A DNA stretch of 64,000 nucleotides from Psychrobacter sp. UBA3962 (lineage in GTDB: Bacteria; Pseudomonadota; Gammaproteobacteria; Pseudomonadales; Moraxellaceae). Below the pieces are notes generated by a model, which had not been told where the DNA came from, did not search any database, and saw only the letters and a program-made list of their open reading frames with translations. Where the stretch lies: assembly GCF_002385225.1 (NCBI RefSeq), contig NZ_DGDC01000003.1, forward strand, positions 1-64,000, read 5' to 3'. This document shows positions 8,432 to 16,539 of this stretch, in pieces; position 1 is the first letter of the stretch; each line of letters opens with the position of its first letter. A program made the position numbers and the translations under genes.

Positions 8432-10213
8432 CTACAAAAGCCAATCAATCGGCAGCGAGGACATAATATTTATCCATAGCGAATCTACCAGATCAATATG
8501 AGGCTCTTTATTGTGATAAATTATTTGGCTGTTCTCCAAAGTCTGCCACTGTAGACGACCTTGGTCGGTTAAAACCACTTTATAGGCTTGATTTAATAAG
8601 TCATCGCTAATGGCTTTATGCAGTTTCAGGGCCAACTCCTCATCCTCAATCACCACGCCCATCTCGGTATTAATATTGGCTGACCTAGGATCTACATTAT
8701 ATGAGCCAATAAACACGCTGTGATCATCTACCGCGAAAGCTTTGGCATGCAGACTGGTTGAGGACTGTGAGCGGGCACGCCATAGCTTGTTTTCTCTATC
8801 TTCTTTAGAGGCTATAGCTTTCAGCTCATATATCTCTATACCGGCTTGCAATAGAGGAATACGCCACTGAGCATACCCCGCATGAACCGCAGAGACATCG
8901 GTGGCATTGAATGAGTTGGTCAGTATTCTAACCTTTACCCCTTGTTGTGCAAGTTTGATTAAGGTATTAACCCCATCTTTTGTAGGTACAAAATAAGAAG
9001 AGACAATAGAGAGGTTCTGTGTCGGAGTCCCTAATAAGTCTCTTAATTGAGCCACCAAATGTACTTCAGGGTGTGTGTTTTTTAACAGCTTCTCAACATC
9101 ATCACTTAAAAAAGTCATCTTTGCCCAGCGAAAAGGCACTTGTTGATTGATTAAATCAGAGTCTATAGTTGATCTTTCTACAGCGCGATTATACACACTT
9201 AACCCGTCAGAGTTAGCCATTGATTTTTCAGGATAAATTTTATTTAGGCTGGCAATGAAGTTTTTGGTATTGGTCTCAGGGTCGTTTGAGGCATTGACTG
9301 GTAGCTTGTGCCCTTTTTTCTTGACCAAGGTTTCTATATCGTAGGAGATGGGCGAGCGCCAATATTGCTCAAAACTTTCATTGATATCTTGTACCACATC
9401 GCCTATCAGTAGCACATCTAAGTCGGCAAACTGACTGTTTGTATTATTGCTAAGATACTCGTCTCCCACATTTCGACCCCCTATAATACTTAGGTGACGG
9501 TCGAAGGTCATGCTTTTATTATGCATGCGATGATTGATGCGCCTTAAGTCTGTAAAGTAGTTTAATGTTTGAAATTTTCTAAAAGACATAGGGTTAATTA
9601 GACGCACTGCAATATTAGGGTGACTGGCAAAGCGTATGAGATGCTTATCTAGAGCAGCATTATTATTAAAATCATCCAATAAAAAACGAACCACCACTCC
9701 GCGGTCAGCGGCTTGCCATAACTGCTTTAATAACAGTTGACCTGCTTGATCGTTATGCCAAATATAATATTGTACATCGATGCTTTCAGTGGCCAGATCA
9801 GTAAGTTCACTACGGGCGGCAAAAGCATCGGCTCCGGTCACAATGGGGTGGTAGCCTGATAGGTTTGGGTGGGAGCGTTTTTGTTGTGTAATAGACTCTA
9901 CTAATGGGGCTTGTAGCGGGTCTAAAGAGGGTTGGTTCGATTTATTATCATAGTGAGCAGTAATAGACCTAGTCAGCTCAATACTTTTGGCAATATGAGG
10001 GGTCTTAGGTAAAGTACTACAAGCACTAAGAGCTACAATAAAAAGACCTGACAAAATTAGCCTAAGCAGTGATATTTTTTTATCGGTTATACGCTGCAAA
10101 TGACAAAAAGTAGCCCACATACCTTGTTGAATCTTAGCCAACGTGAAATGGCTCATAAAAGATGGGCTGACTGAAATAGGGGTGTCAGGACTGTTAATAA
10201 AAAAAGGGCTCAA
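8432..10213 (-). CDS. phospholipase D / cardiolipin synthase-like lipoprotein
   Basis: Two HKD catalytic motifs are present: His231/Lys233/Asp238 (HNKSMTFD, followed by GGRN) and His489/Lys491 (HAKAFAVDD, followed by GSYN). This is the layout of ClsC/YmdC-type enzymes, which transfer phosphatidyl groups to make cardiolipin. A hydrophobic stretch ending in ALSAC (Cys65) looks like a lipobox. The longest frame begins at TTG 10213 with an AAGG site; given the lipobox, a later start (for example Met32) is plausible and would shorten the n-region. No cardiolipin-partner gene (YmdB type) is next to it. Confidence 0.82.
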   Translation of the reverse strand: MSPFFINSPDTPISVSPSFMSHFTLAKIQQGMWATFCHLQRITDKKISLLRLILSGLFIVALSACSTLPKTPHIAKSIELTRSITAHYDNKSNQPSLDPLQAPLVESITQQKRSHPNLSGYHPIVTGADAFAARSELTDLATESIDVQYYIWHNDQAGQLLLKQLWQAADRGVVVRFLLDDFNNNAALDKHLIRFASHPNIAVRLINPMSFRKFQTLNYFTDLRRINHRMHNKSMTFDRHLSIIGGRNVGDEYLSNNTNSQFADLDVLLIGDVVQDINESFEQYWRSPISYDIETLVKKKGHKLPVNASNDPETNTKNFIASLNKIYPEKSMANSDGLSVYNRAVERSTIDSDLINQQVPFRWAKMTFLSDDVEKLLKNTHPEVHLVAQLRDLLGTPTQNLSIVSSYFVPTKDGVNTLIKLAQQGVKVRILTNSFNATDVSAVHAGYAQWRIPLLQAGIEIYELKAIASKEDRENKLWRARSQSSTSLHAKAFAVDDHSVFIGSYNVDPRSANINTEMGVVIEDEELALKLHKAISDDLLNQAYKVVLTDQGRLQWQTLENSQIIYHNKEPHIDLVDSLWINIMSSLPIDWLL

Positions 10214-10485
10214 AGTCTTGTACCTTTATAAAAGCTCACTGTACCAAAAACTCACTGTTACTTTTCTTCTAAGGCTAAATTTTCTAAAAGCTAGGTTTTA
10301 TATAAATAAATCGAAGTTTAAGAGCATTAAGTTTATGAGAAACTAGATTTAAAGCACTAAGGGTCTATGATAATTTTTGCTACAAAAAATCAATAAAAAA
10401 CACAGTAAATATAATAGTATAAAATAAAAGTATTTTACCGCAGTCTAAAGCGTAATAAAGTTGCTAAAATGTTTAACCAACAATA

Positions 10486-10516
10486 AGGGGGAGTCGCTTT
10501 TTGTAAGCCTCCCCCT
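10486..10516 (-). terminator. GC-rich hairpin downstream of the dehydrogenase gene
   Basis: Arms AGGGGGA and TCCCCCT, plus inner GCTT/AAGC pairs, form a stable hairpin about 65 bp beyond the stop of the - strand dehydrogenase. On that strand it is followed by TTATTGTT, a weak U-tract. The rest of the 366-bp gap 10214-10579 is very AT-rich; I see no gene in it. It should also hold the promoter of the phospholipase-like gene. Confidence 0.5.
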
Positions 10517-10579
10517 ACTGGTGCTGTGATGGATACGGTGTTTACGATTTGATAGGGCTATAAAGAGCTTAAATTAAGC

Positions 10580-11527
10580 CTAGTTGTCATCTTTAATATC
10601 GATGCCACTCATCATCTCATAAAATTTAGCAAACTCTGAGAAGTCCGCTGCACCAGGCTCATGCTGGTTGCTAGCAGCTCGAACTAAGCTGGCGACTTGT
10701 GCCATTACTGGTGTTGGAACTTGTTTCTGCGTTTGTAAGTCAATAGCAATGCCACAGTCTTTGGCCATTAAGTCTATGGTAAAGGTTTTAGGAAAAGCAC
10801 GGTTTACGATTCGATCTGGAAAGGTGGCTAAGGTAGCAAAGCTTTGGCCACTGGCCTTATTAATACAAGCCAAGGCATCTGAAGGGTTGACCCCATGTGC
10901 TTTTAGAACAGACAGCCCTTCAGCAGCAGCCCAGGCATTAATGGCAAATAAGGTGTTGTTAACCGCTTTTACCGCAAAGCCAGACCCAGAGTTGCCGACA
11001 TGGACAATTAGGCCTGCAAAGCATTCAATGGCTGGTTTGGCATAAGCCAGAGCTTCAGCAGAGCCGCCGACCATCACCGTTAATGTACCACTATCCGCCC
11101 CCGAAGTTTGACCAGAGACGGGCGCATCCAAAAACTCACAGCCAATTGCTTTTAGTTTCGCTTGACTGGCTTTTGCCTGATCAGGAACTCCGCTGGTACA
11201 GTCTACCCAGACGCTATTGGCTGATAAATAAGGTAGGGCTTGCTCAATAACTTCATCTACCACATTGCTGGTAGGCAGGCATGAAAAGATGACATCTGCG
11301 GTCGCTGCTTGCTGTAAGGTAACGGCTAGAGTGCCAAACTCCTTGGCATGAGCCTCTGCTTTGTCAGAAGTTCGGTTCCAGACCATAACGGTGTCAAACT
11401 GGCGCACCAAATGTTTGGCCATATGATGCCCCATGGCACCCAGACCCAGAAAGCTGACCGACTTTGGTTGACTTGAATTAGTGGCTGACTCTAAAACTGA
11501 GTGGTTCGATGAGTTGTTTGTGCTCAT
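10580..11527 (-). CDS. NAD(P)-dependent beta-hydroxyacid dehydrogenase (3-hydroxyisobutyrate dehydrogenase family)
   Basis: Member of the GarR/MmsB/HIBADH family: an N-terminal Rossmann domain with GLGAMG, the substrate-binding DAPVSG motif, and the catalytic Lys in KAVNN with a helical C-terminal domain. The family oxidises 3-hydroxyisobutyrate or reduces tartronate or succinate semialdehyde. The exact substrate is uncertain because there is no valine or glycolate operon alongside. I chose the ATG at 11527 because an AGGGAG site lies 7 nt before it. The in-frame ATG at 11545 would place that site inside the gene and has no site of its own. Confidence 0.82.
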   Translation of the reverse strand: MSTNNSSNHSVLESATNSSQPKSVSFLGLGAMGHHMAKHLVRQFDTVMVWNRTSDKAEAHAKEFGTLAVTLQQAATADVIFSCLPTSNVVDEVIEQALPYLSANSVWVDCTSGVPDQAKASQAKLKAIGCEFLDAPVSGQTSGADSGTLTVMVGGSAEALAYAKPAIECFAGLIVHVGNSGSGFAVKAVNNTLFAINAWAAAEGLSVLKAHGVNPSDALACINKASGQSFATLATFPDRIVNRAFPKTFTIDLMAKDCGIAIDLQTQKQVPTPVMAQVASLVRAASNQHEPGAADFSEFAKFYEMMSGIDIKDDN

Positions 11528-11714
11528 AGCAGTACTCCCTAGCATGAATTGAATTTTTTATTAATTTAAAAATAGAATAGCGTTAGCTTACAATAGAAAC
11601 CCGAAAACGATAAAAAAACAGTGATATATTGCTAAAATACTTTTATTTTCATAAAGTTTTAAAAGTTAAGCCAATTTCTTTTACCAATCCTTAATAACCA
11701 TAATAGATAATACT

Positions 11715-13013
11715 ATGACCCATGACAATCAAAACACCGCTCAAGCCTCTGCTACCCCTCAAACTGCAAGCAATCAACTGGATGATAACTGGACCAATGA
11801 TGCCTTAGATTTAAGCCAAGACTATGCTATGCAGACCATTGCTGTCCGTGCAGGGCAGCATCGCAGCGATGAGGGCGAGCATAATGATCCTATTTATACC
11901 ACCAGCTCTTATGTGTATCAGTCGGCTGCTGATGCCGCTGCTCACTTTAATGGGTTGAAGACTGGTAACGTCTATTCCCGCCATACCAATCCAACCGTGC
12001 GTACTTTTGAGCGTCGACTGGCTGCCTTAGAAGGTGGGGAGCGTGCGATAGCAACAGCCTCGGGTATGGGGGCTATTTTGACCATGTGTTTGGCCTATTT
12101 GAAGCAGGGTGATCATATCGTCGCTGCCAAACAGCTATTTGGCTCATCGGTTGGTCTATTTAATAACTTTATGGGTAAGTTTGGCGTCAGTGTCACCTAT
12201 GTGGATTGCTTTGATAATAAGGCTTGGGAACAAGCGATCGAGCCCAATACCCGGTTATTATTTTGTGAGACACCCAGTAACCCATTAGGCCAGATTGCGG
12301 ATATGAAAGCAATCAGTGCCATTGCCCATGCTCACGGTGCGTTATTTGTGGTAGATAACTGCTTTGCTACCCCTGCCATTCAGCGTCCTTTAGAATTTGG
12401 AGCGGATGTGGTGATTCATTCGGCGACCAAATATATTGATGGTCAAGGTAGAGTCCTTGGCGGTGCACTGGTCGGTAGTGAGGAGCTGATGCAGCAAGCT
12501 TTCGTTGTGGTTCGTTCTGGGGGCATTAGCATGAGTCCCTTTAATGCTTGGGTATTCATCAAAGGTCTAGAGACTTTAAATTTACGTATGCAAGCTCATT
12601 GTGATAATGCCAACAAAATTGCTGAGTTTTTGGTCAATCACCCCAATGTTGAAAAGGTACATTTCTCGGGCCTACCAAGCCACCCGATGCATGAGCTTGC
12701 TAAGCAGCAACACCATCGTAAAAACTGCTATGGGGCAATCATGGGTTTTGAAGTAAAAGCCGTCGGCAATCATACGCCACAGTCGGCTGCTTGGCACGTT
12801 ATTGATAGCACTAAAATGGTATCCATTACCAATAACTTAGGGGATGCTAAGACCACAGTGACTCACCCTGCAACCACCACTCATTTTAGAGTTTCGGAAC
12901 AAGCTCGCGCTGAAGCGGGAGTGACTGAGGCCCTTATTCGACTCTCTGTCGGTTTAGAAGAGGTGGATGATATTATTAAAGATTTAGCGCGAGGGTTAGA
13001 TAGCTTAAGCTAA
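11715..13013 (+). CDS. metZ: O-succinylhomoserine sulfhydrylase
   Basis: PLP enzyme that makes homocysteine directly from O-succinylhomoserine and sulfide in methionine synthesis. At 432 residues it shows the Cys/Met-metabolism fold: YSRHTNPT phosphate/PLP contacts at 87-94, ATASGMGA at 113-120, CETPSNP, and the Schiff-base Lys239 in SATKYIDGQG. The KYIDGQGR context favours MetZ over MetB or MetY. The first 35 residues are polar and variable. It is flanked by divergent and unrelated genes, so probably monocistronic. No SAM riboswitch or T-box was seen in the 169-bp upstream gap. Confidence 0.88.
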   Translation: MTHDNQNTAQASATPQTASNQLDDNWTNDALDLSQDYAMQTIAVRAGQHRSDEGEHNDPIYTTSSYVYQSAADAAAHFNGLKTGNVYSRHTNPTVRTFERRLAALEGGERAIATASGMGAILTMCLAYLKQGDHIVAAKQLFGSSVGLFNNFMGKFGVSVTYVDCFDNKAWEQAIEPNTRLLFCETPSNPLGQIADMKAISAIAHAHGALFVVDNCFATPAIQRPLEFGADVVIHSATKYIDGQGRVLGGALVGSEELMQQAFVVVRSGGISMSPFNAWVFIKGLETLNLRMQAHCDNANKIAEFLVNHPNVEKVHFSGLPSHPMHELAKQQHHRKNCYGAIMGFEVKAVGNHTPQSAAWHVIDSTKMVSITNNLGDAKTTVTHPATTTHFRVSEQARAEAGVTEALIRLSVGLEEVDDIIKDLARGLDSLS

Positions 13014-13120
13014 GTCACAAGCTTAAAACATAACTTTTTAGACAGCCCCTTAAGTTATCAGTATAATGAGGCTTATAAAGAGATTAATCTGAAATGTTTT
13101 AAAAATCTGATGAGGTAATC

Positions 13121-13453
13121 ATGAATATTCAAGCCCTTATGCAGCAAGCTCAGGCAATGCAAAAGCAAGTGGAAGCCAATGTTGAAAAAGCAAAAAAAGA
13201 GCTGGCTGATAAAGAAGTTCAAGCAGAAGCCGGTAATGGTCTGGTTAAAGTCACCATGACCGGCCGTCATGTGGTTAAGCGTCTATCTATTGACCCAAGC
13301 TTATTGGAAGATGAGCCAGACTTAATCGAAGATTTAATTGCGGCAGCCATTAACGCTGCAGTTACCAAAGCCGACGAGCTGTCAGAGGCTACTTTGGCGA
13401 ATGCAACTAGTGGTATGGGTTTACCACCAGGTATGCAAGGTCTATTTGGCTAG
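13121..13453 (+). CDS. ybaB: YbaB/EbfC nucleoid-associated protein
   Basis: Small DNA-binding protein (110 residues) of the YbaB/EbfC family. It has an N-terminal Met/Gln-rich helix (MNIQALMQQAQAMQKQ), the central EVQAEAGNGLVKVTMTG beta region, and a C-terminal helix ending in GMGLPPGMQGLFG. Dimers coat DNA and influence nucleoid structure. The usual ybaB-recR pairing is kept: recR begins about 165 bp downstream, although a terminator-like hairpin lies between them. Confidence 0.93.
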   Translation: MNIQALMQQAQAMQKQVEANVEKAKKELADKEVQAEAGNGLVKVTMTGRHVVKRLSIDPSLLEDEPDLIEDLIAAAINAAVTKADELSEATLANATSGMGLPPGMQGLFG

Positions 13454-13495
13454 TCTAGTCTGAGCTAAAAATTTATTACAAAATAGTTTTATTAG

Positions 13496-13532
13496 ATGGG
13501 GTGGTAATGACTAAATTACCCCCCATTTTTTA
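13496..13532 (+). terminator. Rho-independent terminator after ybaB
   Basis: The stem ATGGGGTGGTAA / TTACCCCCCAT has one bulge and is followed by a T-rich tract. It separates ybaB from recR and could be partial, since these genes are commonly co-transcribed. Confidence 0.7.
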
Positions 13533-13617
13533 TTTAGTAGCTTGTGGTCGTGTCTGACTCTATAAGTTGCTAAAATATAAAGTAGTAAAATATTTTGCAC
13601 ATAAAAAAGGTGATTGA

Positions 13618-14205
13618 TTGTTAACCGAAAAATTTGATAATTTGGTTAAGCAGCTGCGGGTACTGCCAGGTGTGGGACAGAAGACTGCCCAGCGCATGGC
13701 CTTGCACCTGCTTAATGGAAAAAGACCTCAAGGATCGGCCTTGGCGCAGGCTTTAGATATTGCCATGCATGGTATTATTGAATGCCAGCAATGCCACTCT
13801 TTTAGTGATGATGAGGTTTGCCCGATTTGTTTAGACCCCAGACGCGATGACAAGGTACTGTGCGTAGTGGAAACGGCTGCAGATGTGATGGCTATTGAAC
13901 AATCTGGCGGCTATCGCGGTCGATATTTTGTGCTAGGCGGTCATTTGTCGCCGCTTGATGGTATTAATGCCGATGACCTTAATATTGATCAGCTGGTTAA
14001 TCGAGTGAAGGCCTCGCCTGTAGAGGAGCTGATTTTGGCCACCAGCACTACGGTGGAAGGTCAGACTACGGCGCATTTTATCTCTGAAGCGGTTCGTCGT
14101 CATGTGGGCAAGGTCACCCGTATAGCTCAAGGTATCCCGATGGGTGGAGAGCTTGAGTATTTAGATAGCATGACCCTTTCTCAAGCTTTGCAAAACCGCT
14201 CTTAG
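13618..14205 (+). CDS. recR: recombination mediator RecR
   Basis: RecFOR-pathway protein that loads RecA on gapped DNA. The 195 residues contain the helix-hairpin-helix LPGVGQKTAQRMALHLL, a four-Cys zinc finger (CQQCHSFSDDEVCPIC), and a TOPRIM domain with VVETAADVMAIE and the LGGHLSPLDG motif. The start is the TTG at 13618: an AAAGG site lies just upstream, and no ATG precedes the conserved N-terminus. Confidence 0.95.
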   Translation: MLTEKFDNLVKQLRVLPGVGQKTAQRMALHLLNGKRPQGSALAQALDIAMHGIIECQQCHSFSDDEVCPICLDPRRDDKVLCVVETAADVMAIEQSGGYRGRYFVLGGHLSPLDGINADDLNIDQLVNRVKASPVEELILATSTTVEGQTTAHFISEAVRRHVGKVTRIAQGIPMGGELEYLDSMTLSQALQNRS

Positions 14206-14284
14206 TAATTAGTAAAATTTCTGGTTATAACCTCTATTTAACCCAAACTCCTATTTTTTATTTATCACGGTAAAGAAGACTTCC

Positions 14285-15583
14285 ATGACTCAGGTATCCA
14301 CAGGCAGCATCCCCACTCAAGAGTCGACAGCAAAAACAGCGACTATTCACGACCCCAGTAAATTGCTTGATGTAGCAGCTATCAAAAGAGATTTGGAGGC
14401 TTCTACTGATTTACCAGTACACTGGGTATCTGACTTTGATGCTCTAGAGGCCTGTCTTGATGATTTAGAAACCCGAGATAGAGTGGCTTTAGATACCGAG
14501 TTTATTAAGCGCAGCACTTATTTCCCAATCCTTGCTCTGGTACAAATTAATACCGGTGACACTATCTATTTGATTGATGCGCCTAAGCTTGATTTGACCG
14601 AGTTTTGGGTGGTATTAGAAGAGATGCCGATGATGATTTGGCATGCCTGTGGCGAAGATTTGGGTATTTTTTACCTGTTATCAGAAAGCCCGGCATTAAC
14701 CAATGTCTTCGATACTCAGATAGCGCTGTCTTATTTAACCGGTCAGTTGCAAATGGGTTATCAGCAGGCACTAAGTCAGGAGTTAGATATTCATGTTGAG
14801 AAAGGGGAGAGTCAATCAGATTGGTTGGCCCGACCACTGACCTATGAGCAAGAATGTTATGCCATTGATGATGTGCGTTATTTGCTTAATTTGTACGATA
14901 TTTTACATCAGCAACTCGTCAAAAGAGATTTATTAGATAAGGTGATTGAAGACTGCCAGCTTTATACCAAAGAGTTGTATGAGGCGGCCAATATTGAAGA
15001 TGATGCCACTTATTTGGCGATGGCTGATTTTCGTTATACCGGTGAACAATTGGCGGTGTTACAAGCCGTCTCTAGCTGGCGGGAAGCTTTGGCCCGTGCC
15101 ACCAATCAACCGAAAACTTTTATTTTGAAAAAACAAGCGGTACGTGATGTGGTGGTGGAATTTCCGAAAAGCATCAAGCAACTGACCCAAAAAACCACCA
15201 TGCATCGCAGTATGATTCATCTATACGGCGATGAATTGATTGATATTATCAATAAAGCGCGCACTTTACCCGTTGAGGAGCAGCCCGCTCTAGTATTACC
15301 GCCTTATCGCTCTAAGGATAAGACGGTTTCAAAAGCGGTAAACCAGGTGATAAAAGAGTATGAGGCCGAGACTGGTGTTCCTGCCAACGTACTGATGCGC
15401 AAAAAGTGGCTGTCTCAGCTTTATGAAGTTGTTGCTTATGATTTGCCTATTGAGGATATTCCAGAAGGGCTAAAAGGGTGGCGTAACCCCTGGGTAATGC
15501 AAACCCTAATTCCGCTACTCGAAACTTATAAGCAGCAACTAAAAGAAGGTATGCGTATGCAGCAAGAAGAGGATGAGTTATAG
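14285..15583 (+). CDS. rnd: ribonuclease D
   Basis: 3'-5' exoribonuclease involved in tRNA 3'-end maturation. The N-terminal DEDD exonuclease domain shows ALDTEFIKRSTYFP (Asp-x-Glu), HACGEDLGIF, and the DDVRYL motif. An HRDC domain follows (ASWREALARATNQPKTFILKK, about residue 260 on). The 432 residues include a longer, acidic N-terminus than E. coli RNase D (375). It follows recR by 79 bp on the same strand. Confidence 0.92.
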   Translation: MTQVSTGSIPTQESTAKTATIHDPSKLLDVAAIKRDLEASTDLPVHWVSDFDALEACLDDLETRDRVALDTEFIKRSTYFPILALVQINTGDTIYLIDAPKLDLTEFWVVLEEMPMMIWHACGEDLGIFYLLSESPALTNVFDTQIALSYLTGQLQMGYQQALSQELDIHVEKGESQSDWLARPLTYEQECYAIDDVRYLLNLYDILHQQLVKRDLLDKVIEDCQLYTKELYEAANIEDDATYLAMADFRYTGEQLAVLQAVSSWREALARATNQPKTFILKKQAVRDVVVEFPKSIKQLTQKTTMHRSMIHLYGDELIDIINKARTLPVEEQPALVLPPYRSKDKTVSKAVNQVIKEYEAETGVPANVLMRKKWLSQLYEVVAYDLPIEDIPEGLKGWRNPWVMQTLIPLLETYKQQLKEGMRMQQEEDEL

Positions 15584-15593
15584 GCGGATGAGC

Positions 15594-16322
15594 TTATGGC
15601 TTTTCATTAGCAGACTTTTTGATCGTAGGTCTTTTAAACATGCCATGATCCAAAAAATAAGCGGTTTGGTCTGCTACGGTCTGATTAATTAACATTCCGG
15701 TATGCGAGACAGGAAGAATAATATGGTCGGTTGCTGACTCAAGCTTGGTTTCATAGACATAGACCGTCCCATCATGCTCACAGTGAGGGTAGCTAAGTTT
15801 TGACTTTTGGTTGTGATAGTTAAGCACTATTTGCCCCAGACCATAAGGGGTATTACCGGCGATTACTCCCAAGCTAACCCCTTTTTTTAGGGGCGCATTC
15901 TGTCCATCTAATGCATTTTTATAAGCATTACCCACCAAAGGCGATAGTAAATTATTTACATATTTAGCAGTGGTGCTGCCTTTGTGAGGGGTGCCCAAAG
16001 TAACGCAGCGTCCGATCTTCCATTGTGGATACCGTGAAATAAAATCTCTAATTACCAGTCCGCCTAAGCTATGACCCACCAGATTGATGGCAACCGAGGG
16101 GTCATGGTTGTCTAACAGCCAACTATTAAGACTATTACTGTGCTTATCGATACTATCGCGTAGGCTGTAATAGTTATGCTGATAGGTAGCAAAGCCTCGA
16201 CTTTGTAGCTGCATTGCTAAAGGCTGCATAATCCAAGCTTTTTGATGTAGCCCATGTATTAATACCACAAAGGGCTTGTGAGGAGGGTTGGAGGACGCAG
16301 GCGATGACTTAGATTTTGACAA
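15594..16322 (-). CDS. small alpha/beta hydrolase (lipase/PGAP1-like)
   Basis: A 242-residue esterase/lipase-like protein: the oxyanion HG motif (VLIHGLHQ) is at 20-27, the nucleophile elbow GHSLGG contains Ser85, and a C-terminal His lies in PVSHTGML. There is no signal peptide. The start appears to be TTG at 16322, with AGGA 7 nt upstream. The family includes cytoplasmic lipases and PGAP1-like acyl hydrolases; the substrate is unknown. It is convergent with rnd, with 10 bp between the stops and no visible terminator there. Confidence 0.75.
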   Translation of the reverse strand: MSKSKSSPASSNPPHKPFVVLIHGLHQKAWIMQPLAMQLQSRGFATYQHNYYSLRDSIDKHSNSLNSWLLDNHDPSVAINLVGHSLGGLVIRDFISRYPQWKIGRCVTLGTPHKGSTTAKYVNNLLSPLVGNAYKNALDGQNAPLKKGVSLGVIAGNTPYGLGQIVLNYHNQKSKLSYPHCEHDGTVYVYETKLESATDHIILPVSHTGMLINQTVADQTAYFLDHGMFKRPTIKKSANEKP

Positions 16323-16457
16323 AAGTGGTTCCTAATTGTGATTATGTAGGTTTATAAAGTGATTTAGTTGTGAATATCACTTTAAAGATTATAAATAGAG
16401 CGTTAAGGTTTATAAGTTAAAAAATGTCAGTAAAAGTTAATCTGATCTTATAGATAT

Positions 16458-16493
16458 AAAAAAACCTTCAAGTCTTAGACCTGAAGGTTTTTT
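16458..16493 (-). terminator. Rho-independent terminator downstream of gcvP
   Basis: The stem AAAACCTTCA.GTC / GAC.TGAAGGTTTT with a 3-nt loop is flanked by A-runs on one side and T-runs on the other. It is placed 45 bp after the gcvP stop on the - strand. Confidence 0.88.
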
Positions 16494-16539
16494 GTTGTCA
16501 CTATAAAATCAACAGTAGCTATAAGTTAGTAGTCGCTGA

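Noticed and set aside
10143..10346. 67-codon + strand frame at the start of the phospholipase-like gene
   Set aside because: It overlaps that gene antisense, is Lys/Phe/Leu-rich as expected of AT-rich DNA, and has no ribosome site or family match.
10668..11045. 125-codon + strand frame inside the dehydrogenase gene
   Set aside because: It lies entirely antisense to a well-supported gene, and its translation has no recognisable domain.
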